DNA of 64,000 nucleotides from Theropithecus gelada. Its lineage: Eukaryota > Chordata > Mammalia > Primates > Cercopithecidae. Position numbers and translations under genes: made by a program. Where the stretch lies: contig NC_037689.1 in NCBI RefSeq assembly GCF_003255815.1, positions 21,248,230-21,312,229 of the forward strand, read 5' to 3'. Under the pieces are notes generated by a model that was not told the DNA's origin, ran no database searches, and saw only the letters and a program-made list of their open reading frames with translations. How positions within the stretch are numbered: position 1 is the first letter of the stretch; the number at the start of each line of letters is the position of its first letter. Below, piece by piece: positions 47,871-58,638 of the stretch.

Positions 47871-48585
47871 ATTCTTAGATAAGAACTTCAGTTTGGTTGT
47901 GTAGAGGAGAGGCAGGAAAGATCTCAGAGAAAAGCTGCAGAGCGAAAGCTTGATCGAGGTTGTGTTTTCCGATTGGTTAGTTGTCCCCCATATGAATCCT
48001 GTGTTTGCCTTGCATCCTGTGAGAGCCTCAGGCCCAGCTGCAGGACTGTCTGCTGGCAGGGTAGTGTCTGCAGTCCTGGCTTTTTGCTTAACGACAACAA
48101 CACTGCATCAATGCCTCTTCCTGCAATTGCTTCTACAGTAGCTCCTATGAGGTAAGATCTGTGGGATGCCCGGATTCCCCGAGGGAGATGCATGGCAGAG
48201 CACCTGGGGTCTGGTTCCATCTGCTCCCAAGGTAAGGTGAACTTGGATCCATGGGATAGTCCCAAGGGATCCCCTCCAAATCAGTGGTTAGACAATGGTG
48301 AAGGCATTCAGTCAGCATGTGGTTTGTGATGGTCCACTCTATTCATACAAAAAATCTTTGTGAAGCACCCACTTTGGCACCAGGATGCTAAGCTGTGCTA
48401 AGGAATCAATCATCCTGTGGTCCTGTGCTAAGTGCTCCTTCCAGTCTCAATATGTCTGTAATTCTCTTCTTCCAAAGGAACTTGCAAACCCTGATAGGTC
48501 AAAAAGAGAAGAGTTACTGTCTTTGCCTCCCCTAACTGATGATCTACTGGGGAAGATTACACAGAGTAGGGGCTCTGAAGCCCCC
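47871..48585. other. No gene seen
   Basis: Unique-looking, moderately GC-rich sequence. The minus-strand 113-codon frame (47924-48265) has no recognised domain. Confidence 0.4.
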
Positions 48586-48591
48586 TCTACA

Positions 48592-48955
48592 CACACAAAA
48601 AACAAAATCCCAGGAGTGGGCACATGACCCAGGGCAGCCAATCAGAATACACTACCTGCCTGGCCACGGTCATTGTTTCAGAGATGGACACATGGTCCAA
48701 GCAGAACCAATCAGAATTATCCCTGGAGTTTTCAGGAAAGAGAATTCTTAACTCTGGAGCAAAGTTATACACCATCTGCCTTAAAAATGATGCCATTACA
48801 TGGAAAAGGAGATGCAAATTGGAATTCAAAGTAAATTATTCATCTTCTATATATTTTTCCCTTCTTGTCTTCCTGGAAAACTCCTAGTTGTTTTTCAAGA
48901 CTCAGTTTAATTGTCATCTTCTGGTGAAATGTTTCCTGACTGCTTCCTTCAAGTC
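48592..48955 (+). repeat. Local inverted duplication, copy 2
   Basis: Plus-strand counterpart of 46432-46775, sharing 'cccaggagtgggcacatgac', 'ccatctgccttaaaaatgat' and 'cttcctggaaaactcctagt' with the complement of copy 1. Confidence 0.8.
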
Positions 48956-49215
48956 ATGTATTACTGAGGTCTTCTTTTACTACTTTATTTTGAATGGCAA
49001 CTCTCCCACCTTATCCCTTATTCCTGCTTAATTTTTCTAATTGTCCTTATCACTATCTGACATACTAAATATCGTATTCAATTATGTCTTTATTTTCTGT
49101 CTCCCACTTGTAGAATATAAACTCTATGAAAGCATGAATTCTGTTTTATTCAATGCTGTATCCCCAGTGCCTAGAACACTATCTGGCTTGTGGTAGGCAC
49201 TAAGGAAATATTTGA
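48885..49215 (+). repeat. L2 LINE 3' end (sense)
   Basis: 'gaatataaactctatgaaag', 'ctgtatccccagtgcctaga', 'ggtaggcactaaggaaatat': sense L2 3' terminus. Confidence 0.85.
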
Positions 49216-49300
49216 GTGCATATTTGCCTACTGTGCACCAGGCACTGTTCTAGGCATTAGGAATAGGACAGTAAATAAAAGAGGTAAGCCCCTCCCTCAC
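49216..49300 (-). repeat. L2 LINE fragment (antisense)
   Basis: 'ctactgtgcaccaggcactg' and 'attaggaataggacagtaaa': antisense L2, head-on to the sense copy just upstream. Confidence 0.65.
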
Positions 49301-49301
49301 C

Positions 49302-49322
49302 AATGTGTGTGTGTGTGTGTGT
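49302..49322. repeat. (TG)n microsatellite
   Basis: Ten TG units. Confidence 0.9.
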
Positions 49323-49935
49323 GACCAATTCCCAAATATTAGCTTACAGAAAGCAAGACTTGTTTCAGTTTCATTCAGCCTATTCTATACGGACAAGCAA
49401 AACTCTTACGCTTAAGAGAACAAATAATGAATATGATATAATGAAGATTCGCTTGCATATTTACCTATATTTGCAAATTATATAAATTCTCTCTGAAGTG
49501 TTGCTTGTTTTTTTTTTTTTTAATTTGAACAGCCCATATAATCATTATCTGATCCAATTCAACCCTTTATTCATTGGTAGATAGTTCTATAACATCTTGG
49601 CATTAAACCATTACAAGCTGACTCTAAATCTGTTTTGTTATGGAAATATTTCATTCTTACAGGTACCCAATATATTAAAAAAGGGTCTCACAAGTAAAAT
49701 TACAATGAAGCTGCCTGGTACTAAAATAGCACGATCATAATTATGGAGTAGCACGCCAGTGTCATGGGGCAGCACATAATTAAATGGCAAACGAAATAGG
49801 GAGAGAGAATGTGCTGTGAACTCAGACGTGGACAAATAAGTAGTGACTGGAGTGTCTGGTTCTAAGGGTTAGGCATTTTGCATTTTGCATTTTCAGTGAA
49901 CATTTTCAGCTCACTGAATCTAGCACCTTTAGGGT
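49323..49935. other. No gene seen
   Basis: AT-rich unique-looking sequence with a T run at 49508-49522. Confidence 0.4.
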
Positions 49936-49939
49936 TGGG

Positions 49940-50062
49940 TGTTAACAGATTGGGACAAAGCACTTAAATTTCCGAGCCTAAGTTTCCTCGTCAGTTAAGT
50001 GAGCATGCTAACACCTACCTTATCTTTTAGGGCTGTTAGAAGAAATATCAAAGATTTATATA
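49940..50062 (+). repeat. MIR SINE, 3' part
   Basis: 'cctaagtttcctcgtcagtt' and 'ctaccttatcttttagggct' are sense MIR; an old Alu fragment follows. Confidence 0.65.
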
Positions 50063-50235
50063 GGCTGGGCATGGTAGCTCAAGCCTGAGCCTCACTAGCT
50101 CAGCTAATCAGGAGGCTGAGGCAGGAGGATGCTTAAGCTCAGGAGTTCAGGGCTTCGATGAGCTATGATCACGCCACTGCACTGTACCCTGGGCGACCTA
50201 ATGAGGCCCGTCTCTAAAATAACAATAATAATAAA
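50063..50235 (+). mobile_element. Internally deleted old Alu (AluJ/FRAM-like)
   Basis: The head 'ggctgggcatggtagctcaa' fuses to a right-arm 'atcaggaggctgaggcagga...ggcgacctaatgaggcccg' and an (AAT)n tail. About 120 bp of a normal Alu is missing. Confidence 0.8.
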
Positions 50236-50720
50236 GATTAATAATAATGAATAATAGATTAATGTTTTTTCTTTATTACTGGGAATAATTGAGTTTTTCT
50301 ACAAACAATACTTCTTGTATTTTCTTCCTTGGTATGTTATAAGATTCTTATTCAAAATTTCACGTTGTCTCAAGTATTCTTACTGCAAGCCAAAGTTTTA
50401 ATGCAGGAACAGTAGGTCTCTGGAGATCACTATGATGGGAGAGCAGCTAGCAAAAAAAAAAAAAAATACATTCTGAACAGGAATGGTTTGCTGCATCTGC
50501 TCATCATACCACCTAACTTGTCACCCATAGTTTGTTCCTAGAATGAAAACTTTCCACCCTCAGTAGACAGATGCATGGGCAACCCTGCCTGGATGGTAAA
50601 GGCCAGTTGATCACCCAAGACTGTGATTTTGTGGACACTTAGTACTTTTCAATGTATCAATACACAATTATTTTTAAGTACCTACTAAGTGCTGGGTCCT
50701 GAAAGAATACGGGCCCTTAG
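50236..50720. other. No gene seen
   Basis: AT-rich. 'agtacctactaagtgctggg' near 50676 may be a small L2/MIR remnant. Confidence 0.35.
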
Positions 50721-50724
50721 GTGA

Positions 50725-50935
50725 GATTGCCCAGGATTGAGTCTCCACTCCACTATTTATTAGCCATGTCCCATCTCTGGTTTCTGATTCCTCATCTGTA
50801 AAAAAGAGAAATAATCAGAGTAATTATTCACAGAATTCTCATGAAGTTTAAATAAGATAATCTACATAAGTCCTTAGCACAGTGCTTGACATATTATAAT
50901 CATTGAATGAATGCTTAGCTGTTATTATCTTGTCC
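50725..50935 (+). repeat. MIR SINE
   Basis: 'gattcctcatctgtaaaaaa', 'gcacagtgcttgacatatta', 'tgaatgcttagctgttatta': sense MIR. Confidence 0.7.
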
Positions 50936-51285
50936 TATAAGTATAGTTGCATCAAAGGATATAAAATAAATTGAAGGAATTATTCCTGTCTCTAAGAAAC
51001 TAATAATCTATTTCAGAAGAAAAGGACTATATTAAAGAGCTAGAGAGAAATCACAAGATAATTATATTAGTTAAGGGTTTTATTTGCAAGCAACAGAAAT
51101 TAACTTTGTTTTATTTAAGAAAGAAAGATTGAGTATTGGAGCAAATTCATTTTAATGATTCAGGAGTGTTCCACAGACTCAAAAAACAAGTTCAATTATC
51201 AAACCTTGACAAGGACAAGAAGCAAGCTAGCTCCTGAAATTTGGCAACTAGAACAAAGTATTAATTCTATGTACCCCTGAATTCA
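50936..51285. other. No gene seen
   Basis: AT-rich unique-looking sequence. Confidence 0.4.
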
Positions 51286-51290
51286 GGCAG

Positions 51291-51951
51291 TGCTAAAGTC
51301 TGAATGTTTGTGTCCCCCAAAATTCATATGTTGAAACCTAATCCCCAATATGATAATATTAGGACTTGGGGCAAGTGGGAGGTGATTAGATTATGAGGGT
51401 GGAGCCCTCTTGAATGGGATTAGTACCTTACAAAAGAGACCCTCGGGAATTGCCTTGCCCCTTCCACCACGTGAGGACACAAGTTGAAGGCACCATCTCT
51501 GAGAAAGAAGACCTTTGTCACACACCAAATTTTTTTTTGTGAGACAGAGTTTCACTTTATTGCCTAGGCTGGGGTGCAGTGGTGCGTGATTTTGGCTCAC
51601 TGCAACCTCCGCCTCCCAGGTTCAAGCAATTCTCTTGCCTCAGCCTCCTGAGTAGCAGGGATTACAGGCACCCACCTCCACACCCAGCTGAGTTTTTGTA
51701 TTTTAGTAGAGATGGGGTTTCACCATCTTGCCCAGGCTGGTCTCGAACTCCTGAACTCAGGCAATCTGCCTGTCTTGACCTCCCGAAGTGTTAGGATTAC
51801 AGGTGTGAGCCACCGTGCCTGGCCTCCAGATACCAAATTTGGCAGCACCTTGACTTTGCAGCCTCCAGAACTGTAAACAGCAAATTCCTGTTGTTTATAA
51901 GCTACCCAGTTTATAGTACTTTTGGTATAGCAGCCTAAGCAGACTATGACA
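51291..51951 (+). mobile_element. MLT1-type LTR split by an Alu
   Basis: 51291-51532 ('tctgaatgtttgtgtccccc', 'gggaggtgattagattatga') and 51825-51951 ('cagcctccagaactgtaaac', 'cagcctaagcagactatgac') form one full LTR once the Alu is removed. Confidence 0.88.
51533..51824 (-). mobile_element. AluS inside MLT1 LTR
   Basis: Antisense full-length Alu. Target duplication ACCAAATTT (51524-51532 and 51832-51840) lies within the LTR. Confidence 0.92.
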
Positions 51952-52148
51952 ACCAGTAAGGTGACTTCAGCTCCAACATCTCCCAATCTCTGGGGCTCTG
52001 TGTCCTAAGTTTCACAGTTTCAGGAGGGAGAAACTGATTGGTTCAGCTCATGTCAGTTTTTAACTTGCATGTTGATTAGTGGTCACGCTCTCACATGAGA
52101 CATGTATTTGGCCCCTTGTTAACTCTCTGTCCTCTGCCCTCATCTTTT

Positions 52149-52449
52149 TTTTTTTTTTTTTTTTTTTTTGAGATGAAGTCTTGCTCTGTTGTCCAGGCTG
52201 GAGTGCAATGGTGTGATCTCAGCTCACTGCAATCTCTGCTTCTCGGATTCAAGCAATCCTTCTGCCTCAGCCTCCTGAATATCTGGGACTACAGGTACCT
52301 GACACCACGTCCAGATGATTTTTGTATTTTTAGTAGAGATGGGATTTCACCATATTGGCCAGGCTGGTCTCGAACTCTTGACCTCGTGATCTGCCCACCA
52401 CAGCCTCACAAAGTTCTGGGATTATGGACGTGAGCCATCACGCCCGGCC
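52149..52449 (-). mobile_element. AluS, full length
   Basis: Antisense Alu with a T tail of about 23 bases. Perfect 17-bp target duplication starting CTCTGCCCTCATC (52132-52148 and 52450-52466). Confidence 0.96.
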
Positions 52450-52464
52450 CTCTGCCCTCATCTT

Positions 52465-52765
52465 TTATAGTGCTCCAGCACTCTGACTTCTTTGCTTTTC
52501 TTAAAGAGCCAGACATGCTATGCCTCAGGAAAATTTCCACTTGCCATTCTTTTTGCCTACCATGTTCTTCTCTTAAATAACCATGTGAATTACTTGCTTA
52601 TCTCCTTCAAATGTTTGTTCAAATGTTATCTTCTCAACAAGGCCTTCCCTGGCAAAATTCTTTAAAATTTCAACAGCCCGTCCTCTACACACATGCATAC
52701 ACATATACACTTCTACTTCCTCCTTCTGTGCTCTATTTTTCTCTGCAGTAATTATAACGTTCAGT
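52465..52765 (+). repeat. L2 LINE fragment (sense)
   Basis: 'tcaaatgttatcttctcaac' and 'aaggccttccctggcaaaat' are hallmark sense L2 text. The Alu just upstream sits at its left edge. Confidence 0.75.
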
Positions 52766-52769
52766 ACCA

Positions 52770-53335
52770 GTTAGCTATTATGAGTAATAAAACATCACAA
52801 ACTTAATGGCTTGAAACAACATTTTATTCAGCCCATGATACTGTGGGTTGACTGGGCAATTCTTCTAGACTGGACTGACTCAGCTCATCTTTTCTGGGTT
52901 TGCTCATGCACTGATGGTCAGCTGGGAGGTCAGCTGGTGACAAGATGATCCAGAATGGCCTCATTCACATTTCTAGTGTTTGGCAGGCTGTCAGCTGGAG
53001 ACCTCTGCTTTCTTGCATGCAGCTTTCTCATCTTCCAGCAGGCTTCCTTGGATTCATTCACATGATCATCTCAGCATTTCAAGAGCAGTAAAACAGTAAG
53101 CCCCAGTGAACCAGCGTTTTTCAAACCTCTACTTGTGCTTATGTCTTATTTGCTAAAGTCTTATTGGCCAAAACAAGTCACATAGCCAGCTCAGATTTAA
53201 TGAGTTGAGAAAATAGACTCCAATTCTTGGTGAGAAGAGCTGCAAAGATATGCTGCAAGGAAACATGGTAAAGAGATGTGCAAAGAGGGATAAGAATAAT
53301 TTGTGGCCATATTGCAATCTACCACACCTTCTAGC
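52770..53335 (-). mobile_element. Old MaLR-type LTR (antisense)
   Basis: 'cttaatggcttgaaacaaca', 'actgtgggttgactgggcaa', 'aaacaagtcacatagccagc' and the end 'ttgtggccatattgcaat' plus CTACCACA fit an antisense MLT1-related LTR. Subfamily uncertain. Confidence 0.6.
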
Positions 53336-53339
53336 ATAT

Positions 53340-54055
53340 CATGTAATTTACTTATTTATTTTGCATATTGAAAAAAAGACTCTCCATTCATTTGTGAATC
53401 CAGGGCACAAGAATAACACTGGTTGAGAGGGATTTGTGTAGAAGGATCAGTTTCAGTTATTTTGCTCACGCTGAAAAAAAAGGTGACTGTTTATGTGAGA
53501 AGGTTTCCTTCCAATCAATCCATCAATTGCCACATTTGTATGTAACAGCATCTGTGCAGTCTTTTAGCTGTTTTAACAGAACAATGTATTAACTACCCTA
53601 GTAATTGCACAGACAAAATCAACATCCCACATGAACATTTAAATGAATGCAAATCAACCTAATGGCTTCTCCTAGAGGGAGCATAATCATGCAAAGAACA
53701 TTTGTGCTAACTGATGTTATATATGCAAATGAGATTTTAATTTTGATACACTTTCACATGGACCTAGCTTCAATTCAATGCAAATTCACTTGTAATATAT
53801 CATTAAAGCTGGATCAGTCTATTTTCTAATGTGCTTAATATTGATACAGACAATGAGGTTTAATTTTTAGAATATCAGGTGTTCTATTCTGCACATTACT
53901 TAACCACCTCCGAGAGAGAACATTATTTTAAGGATGGGGACATAATGTCTTGCCTTCCTACGTTTTTTCTCTTCTTTTCCCCAACCACCCTCCACCATCC
54001 CACTTTTCTCAATGTTGGCCTATAATTTTGTTTGTTAAGATAATTTTAAGAGTTC
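53340..54055. promoter_or_regulatory. Repeat-free AT-rich segment with three POU octamers
   Basis: Exact ATGCAAAT octamers at 53647-53654, 53723-53730 and 53778-53785 (all plus strand), a near match ATGCAAAG at about 53689, and several TAAT cores. No interspersed repeat recognised. This looks like conserved non-coding enhancer sequence, but conservation cannot be seen here. Confidence 0.4.
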
Positions 54056-54094
54056 AAAATGACATTACTCTTTAGCAATTTACATTTGACCTCA

Positions 54095-54179
54095 GAAGAA
54101 GGAAGGAAGGAAGGAAGGAAGGAGAGACAGAGAGAGAAAGAGAGGAGAGAGAGAGAAAGAGAAAGAAAGAAGAAAGGAA

Positions 54180-54247
<68 letters not shown>

Positions 54248-54282
54248 GAAAGAAAGAAAGAAAGAAGGAAAAGAAAGAAAAC
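54095..54282. repeat. (GGAA)n/(GAAA)n polypurine tract
   Basis: About 185 bp of almost pure purine on the plus strand: GGAA units, GA units, then about 20 GAAA units. The 76-codon Lys/Glu/Arg frame is this tract translated. Confidence 0.97.
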
Positions 54283-54470
54283 TAATTGAACACTTGCTCT
54301 GTGCCAGACATTAAAACCCTAAACTCGTCCTATAAGGTAGATATTATTGTCCCCAGCTTACAGCTAAGGAAACAAAGGCACAAAGAAGTTAAATAATTTA
54401 CCAAAGATCATACAATTATTAAATGGCATATCTAGCTTTGAACTTAAGTCTTTGAGCAGAGCTTTTTGAG
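54283..54470 (-). repeat. MIR SINE (antisense)
   Basis: 'cttgctctgtgccagacatt', 'gctaaggaaacaaaggcaca', 'aagaagttaaataatttacc': antisense MIR. The purine tract adjoins its left end. Confidence 0.75.
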
Positions 54471-54559
54471 GATGTAATTAACAACCACTCCTGGAAAGTA
54501 TTTTGCATTTCTGATAAAAATGTTTGAGCATTTTTCTAATAGATGTTGAGATTTACAGC

Positions 54560-55092
54560 TCTGTCAGGATTCTCCAGAGAAACAGAGTCAAAGGTGATAG
54601 ATATAGTTGTAGACATAGACATAGGTAAAGAGAGATTGATTTATTACAGGAATTGGCTCACACAATTATAGAGGCTGAGAAGTCTCATGATCTGCCCTTT
54701 GCAAGCTGGAGCACCAGGAAAGCTGGTGGTATAACTCAGACAGAATCCGAAGGACTGAAAACAAGTGGGGATGGGACCAGTAAAGAGGGAGTAGTGATGC
54801 AGACACGAGCAGGAGTGTCACTAATGTTCACGGGCAAGAGAAGATGGATGCATGTCTCAGCTCAAACAGGGAGTAAATTCACCCTTCCTCCACCTTTTTG
54901 TTCTATTCAGGCCTTCAGTGGATTTGCTGATGCCCACCCACATTGGTGAGAGCAAGCTTCCTTACTCAGTCTACCAATTGAAATTGCTAATCTCTTCCAG
55001 GAAACTCACATACACTTGCAGAAATAAAGTTTTACCAATTATATGGTCATCCCTTGGCCCAGTGAAATGGACACATGAAATTAGCCATCACA
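54560..55092 (+). mobile_element. MLT2-type LTR (ERVL)
   Basis: Near full length: 'tctccagagaaacagagtca', 'attacaggaattggctcaca', 'gaagatggatgcatgtctca', 'ctttttgttctattcaggcc', 'ttagccatcaca'. No internal ERVL sequence, so a solo LTR. Confidence 0.9.
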
Positions 55093-55205
55093 AGACCGGT
55101 CTGGGAAGTTAAATCTATGCTCACAATGCATTAACTACTCAGTCAGTCATTTTTTGGTTTGGATTCCAGAACCAGACCTTCTTTCTATTATCCAGTTTAA
55201 CATTA
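55093..55205. other. Short unassigned segment
   Basis: Sequence between the MLT2 LTR and the LTR7 target site. It may be the start of the L1 that resumes at about 55685. Confidence 0.35.
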
Positions 55206-55210
55206 GTATC

Positions 55211-55655
55211 TGTCAGAGCCCAGACTAAACCATCGCATCCCCTGTGACTTGCACGTATACGCCCAGATGGCCTGAAGTAACTGAGAATCACAAAAGAAGT
55301 GCAAATACCCTGCCTCGCCTTAACTGATGACATTCCACCACAAAAGAAGTGAAAATGGCCGGTCCTTGCCTTAAGCGATGATATTATCTTGTGAAATTCC
55401 TTTTCCTGGCTCATCCTGGCTCAAAAATCTCCCCCACTGAGCACCTTGTGACCCCCACTCCTGCCCGCCAGAGAACAACCCCCCTTTGACTGTAATTTTC
55501 CTTTACCTACCCAAATCCTATAAAACGGCCCCACCCTTATCTCCCTTCGCTGACTCTCTTTTCGGACTCAGCCCGCCTGCACCCAGGTGAGATAAACAGC
55601 CGTGTTGCTCACACAAAGCCTGTTTGGTGGTCTCTTCACACGGACGTGCATGACA
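55211..55655 (+). mobile_element. Solo LTR7 (HERV-H family, ERV1)
   Basis: A 445-bp unit from TGTCAGAGCCC to GTGCATGACA with perfect 5-bp target duplication GTATC (55206-55210 and 55656-55660). Contains 'cctgtgacttgcacgtatac', a TATAAAA box at 55519-55525, 'ttcggactcagcccgcctgc' and the 3' 'tgtttggtggtctcttcaca'. LTR7Y/B-like by eye. The usual AATAAA near the R end reads GATAAA (55591-55596). No proviral interior is present. Confidence 0.93.
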
Positions 55656-55684
55656 GTATCTAGCCATACTTTCATCTTATTTAA

Positions 55685-56310
55685 AAAATATATTCTACTG
55701 GCACTCCAATGCATTGCTTGGTGGAGTGTAAATATGTACACTTCCACTCCTTTGGAAAATTGTTTGGCAGTATTTCCAAATGCTAACTTATGCAAACCCA
55801 ATGACCCAACAATTCTACTCCTGAGTATGTACACAAAAGAAATTAGTGCACGTTCTGCCAAAAGCTTTAAGCAATAAGGATCACAGATGTTTTAATTATA
55901 ATAGCCAAACACTGGAAGCAACTCTAATGTCCAACAACAGGTAAACAGACAAGTAAACTGTGATATAGTCATAAAAATATACATACATGGCAATTGAATG
56001 AACTACTGCTACATGCAAAAGCATGGATGATGCTCACAGACATTTTTTTGTAGGGCAAGAGAAGACTAGGCACAAAAGAGGACATATAGTGTAGTATCAT
56101 TTATATGAAGTTCAAGAAAAGGCAAAACTTGTAAATGGTTACCTGGGTGAGATAAAGTAGTATTGATTGGGAAATGGCACAAGGGAGCAACCTGGCGGGG
56201 TGGAAATGTTCTCTACCATAATCTGAATTGTGAATTGTGGTTACACAGGTTTAAAAATTTATCAAGCAACTAAGATGAACATAACATACTTAATCATAGA
56301 TTATATACAC
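55685..56310 (+). mobile_element. Old L1 (L1M) 3' end, sense
   Basis: 'ggcactccaatgcattgctt', 'aatgtccaacaacaggtaaa', 'aatgaactactgctacatgc', 'tggaaatgttctctaccata': L1M ORF2 end and 3' UTR, with broken frames. Confidence 0.85.
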
Positions 56311-56915
56311 TAATCTATATATAATATGCAGATTATATATACTATATAGTATATGTCAAAGGTTTTATTCAAACTTATATATACATATACAGTATATAGT
56401 ATAGTATATTATATACACATATATCGTATATAGTATAGTATATGCATATACACATACACCAGCATATATGCATGTACACACATTAGCATATATGCATATA
56501 CACACACATTAACATGTATGTGTGCATATATTAGCATATATGCATATAATTGTATATATGCATATATTCGTGTGTATGTATATAATTGTATATATGCATA
56601 GATTAGTATATATGTATATACATATATATGAACTAGGAGAGAAGAGAGTTTTTATTTCTGTAATCGGTTACAGGGAGAAGGCCTGGAAATTACTGCCAAA
56701 CGAACTCAAAATTACAAAGTTTTTCAGAGCTTATATACCTTCTATACGTATATACACATATACACATAGATATTGTATATGTCAAAGGTGTTATTCAAAC
56801 TTACAGCAAATGAAGGTAAAGAATCGTGAATAGGATTATTCTTAACTTTCTTGAAGTATTATATATATTATATATGAATAAATAAATAAAACCTTTGTCA
56901 TATACTAGAAATCAA
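56311..56915. repeat. Complex AT-rich TATA/TGCATA repeat with LTR insert
   Basis: Alternating (TA)n, TATATGCATA and TACACA units with many small palindromes, broken at 56629-56746 by a retroviral LTR fragment. A block 'gtcaaaggt(t/g)ttattcaaac' occurs at about 56355 and 56778, and its complement near 56892-56905. Confidence 0.8.
56629..56746 (-). mobile_element. 118-bp LTR fragment
   Basis: About 90% identical by eye to 58701-58818 of the downstream LTR ('tgaactaggagagaag', 'cagggagaaggcctggaaat'). Both ends lie in AT repeat. No separate target duplication seen. Confidence 0.8.
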
Positions 56916-56984
56916 TTTGTCTGAGAAGTTGCTTTAATATATGTTTGGCTCCAATGTCGTGTGCTTTACATTCACTGGATAAAA

Positions 56985-57235
56985 TCATGCCCCTTTACTG
57001 TTATCTGTCTAGTCAGAAGGCAACCTATTATTTACTGCTCTACTCAAAAGCCTCCCTTATCCCAGGTATACCTAAGGCTTGTATTACATTTATCTCTCAG
57101 ATTAGTAGTTGACCTATTTATTCATGCACTGTCAGCCCGTTACACAGTAATCTCTCTGTTTCATATGTGTTTGTTTTCCCACAGTTCCTGCCTCAGTGCA
57201 AAGCCAACAAAGGAACTTCAATATAGTTGTTGAAT
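56985..57235 (+). repeat. Possible L2/LINE remnant
   Basis: 'ttgttgaattaaaccac' and preceding CT-rich text faintly resemble a sense L2 end. Weak. Confidence 0.3.
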
Positions 57236-57525
57236 TAAACCACAGAATAAGTTGCTTTACATATTTCATCCACATCTAATTTTCCAAGGAGATGAACAAT
57301 TTGAGGCAGAGGTAGCATGCAAGCTTTTTGCCCCAAGCATTCTTTGCTCCCAGATTTGCTTTTCCATACATCTATCAGAGATGTCCGGAGAATGTAAGGT
57401 TATTGGAAAAAGAGAGTTGCAAAGCATTGCCTACAGAACATAAAGAGAACCATGTTTGTTTCTTTATAAGTATACCTATGATATTTGCCTGAAAACACAA
57501 ACACTCATATGAAATCCTTTGGATA
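57236..57525. other. No gene seen
   Basis: Unique-looking sequence. Confidence 0.35.
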
Positions 57526-57529
57526 ATTC

Positions 57530-57577
57530 ATACACACACACACACATACACACACATATATGTATATGTGTGTATAT
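57530..57577. repeat. (CA)n/(TA)n microsatellite
   Basis: Short compound dinucleotide tract. Confidence 0.9.
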
Positions 57578-58520
57578 CAGCTTTATTGAGATATAATTTA
57601 CATAACACGTAATTCACCCATTTAAAGTGTACAATTCAATAGTAGTATATTCACAGAGTTGTACAGCCATCACCACGATCAATTTTACAATATTTTCATC
57701 ATCCCAGAAAGAAACCCTTAACCATCAGCAGTTGCCTCTCATTTTTCCAATCCTCCAGGCTTAGGCAAGCACTAATCTACTTTCTACCTCTACTGAATTG
57801 CCTATTCTGGACATTTTACATATATGGAATCACACAATGTGTGATCTTTTGTCATTGGCTTCCTTCACTTAGCATGCTGTCAAGGTTCATGTATGTTGTA
57901 GCATGTATCCATACTTAGTTCATTTATTTTGTTGAGTAATATTTCATTGTATGGACATTGCACATTTTGTTTATACATTGATGAATTGATGGACATTCTA
58001 GTTGTTTCCAGTTTTTGACTATTTTGAATAATGCTCCTATGAACATTCATGTATCAGCTTTTGTGTGGACTTTGTTTTCATTTTTCTTGGATATATACTG
58101 AGGAGTGAAACTGATGGATCATATGGTACTCTATGTTTAAACTATAAGGGTCCCATTTCTCCACCTCCTCATCGACATTCATTATTATCTGCTTTTTACA
58201 TTTTTATTTTATTTTTTTGTAGAGACAGGGTCTTGCTTTGTTGCCCAGGCTGGTCTTGAATTCCTGGTTTCAAGTGATCCTCCTGTCTTGGCCTCCCAAA
58301 GTGCTGGGATTGCAGATATAGGCCACCATGCCTCGCCTGTTTTTTAAAATTATTATTATAGCCATCCTAGTGGGTTGGTATCTCAACTGTTACATTGATT
58401 TGCATTTTCCTAATAATTGGTTATGTTGAGCATCTTTTCATGTGCTTATTGGCCATTTGTATGTCTTTTTCAGAGAAATGTCTATTTAGATTCTGTGTCC
58501 ACTTTTAACTGGAGTGTGTT
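57578..58520 (-). mobile_element. Old L1 (L1M) 3' end, antisense
   Basis: 'cagctttattgagatataat', 'gtacagccatcaccacgatc', 'ctggacattttacatatatg', 'ttgtagcatgtatccatact', 'ggtatctcaactgttacatt': classic antisense L1M text, split by an Alu arm at 58204-58341. Confidence 0.9.
58204..58341 (-). mobile_element. Alu monomer (FLAM-like), antisense
   Basis: T-rich start, 'tagagacagggtcttgcttt', 'cctcccaaagtgctgggatt' and 'ggccaccatgcctcgcctg': a single left-arm Alu unit inside the L1. Confidence 0.85.
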
Positions 58521-58638
58521 TGCACGATTCTTACGCAGAGCAAAACACAAATGCAAAACATAAGAGGACATGTGACTCCCATTTAATTTTCCTTCACAGT
58601 GGCAAGGCCAACATACATTTGGGAATATCAGGTATTAG

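Noticed and set aside
54059..54289. Lys/Glu/Arg-rich 76-codon frame resembling a basic coiled coil
   Set aside because: Direct translation of the GAAA/GGAA microsatellite.
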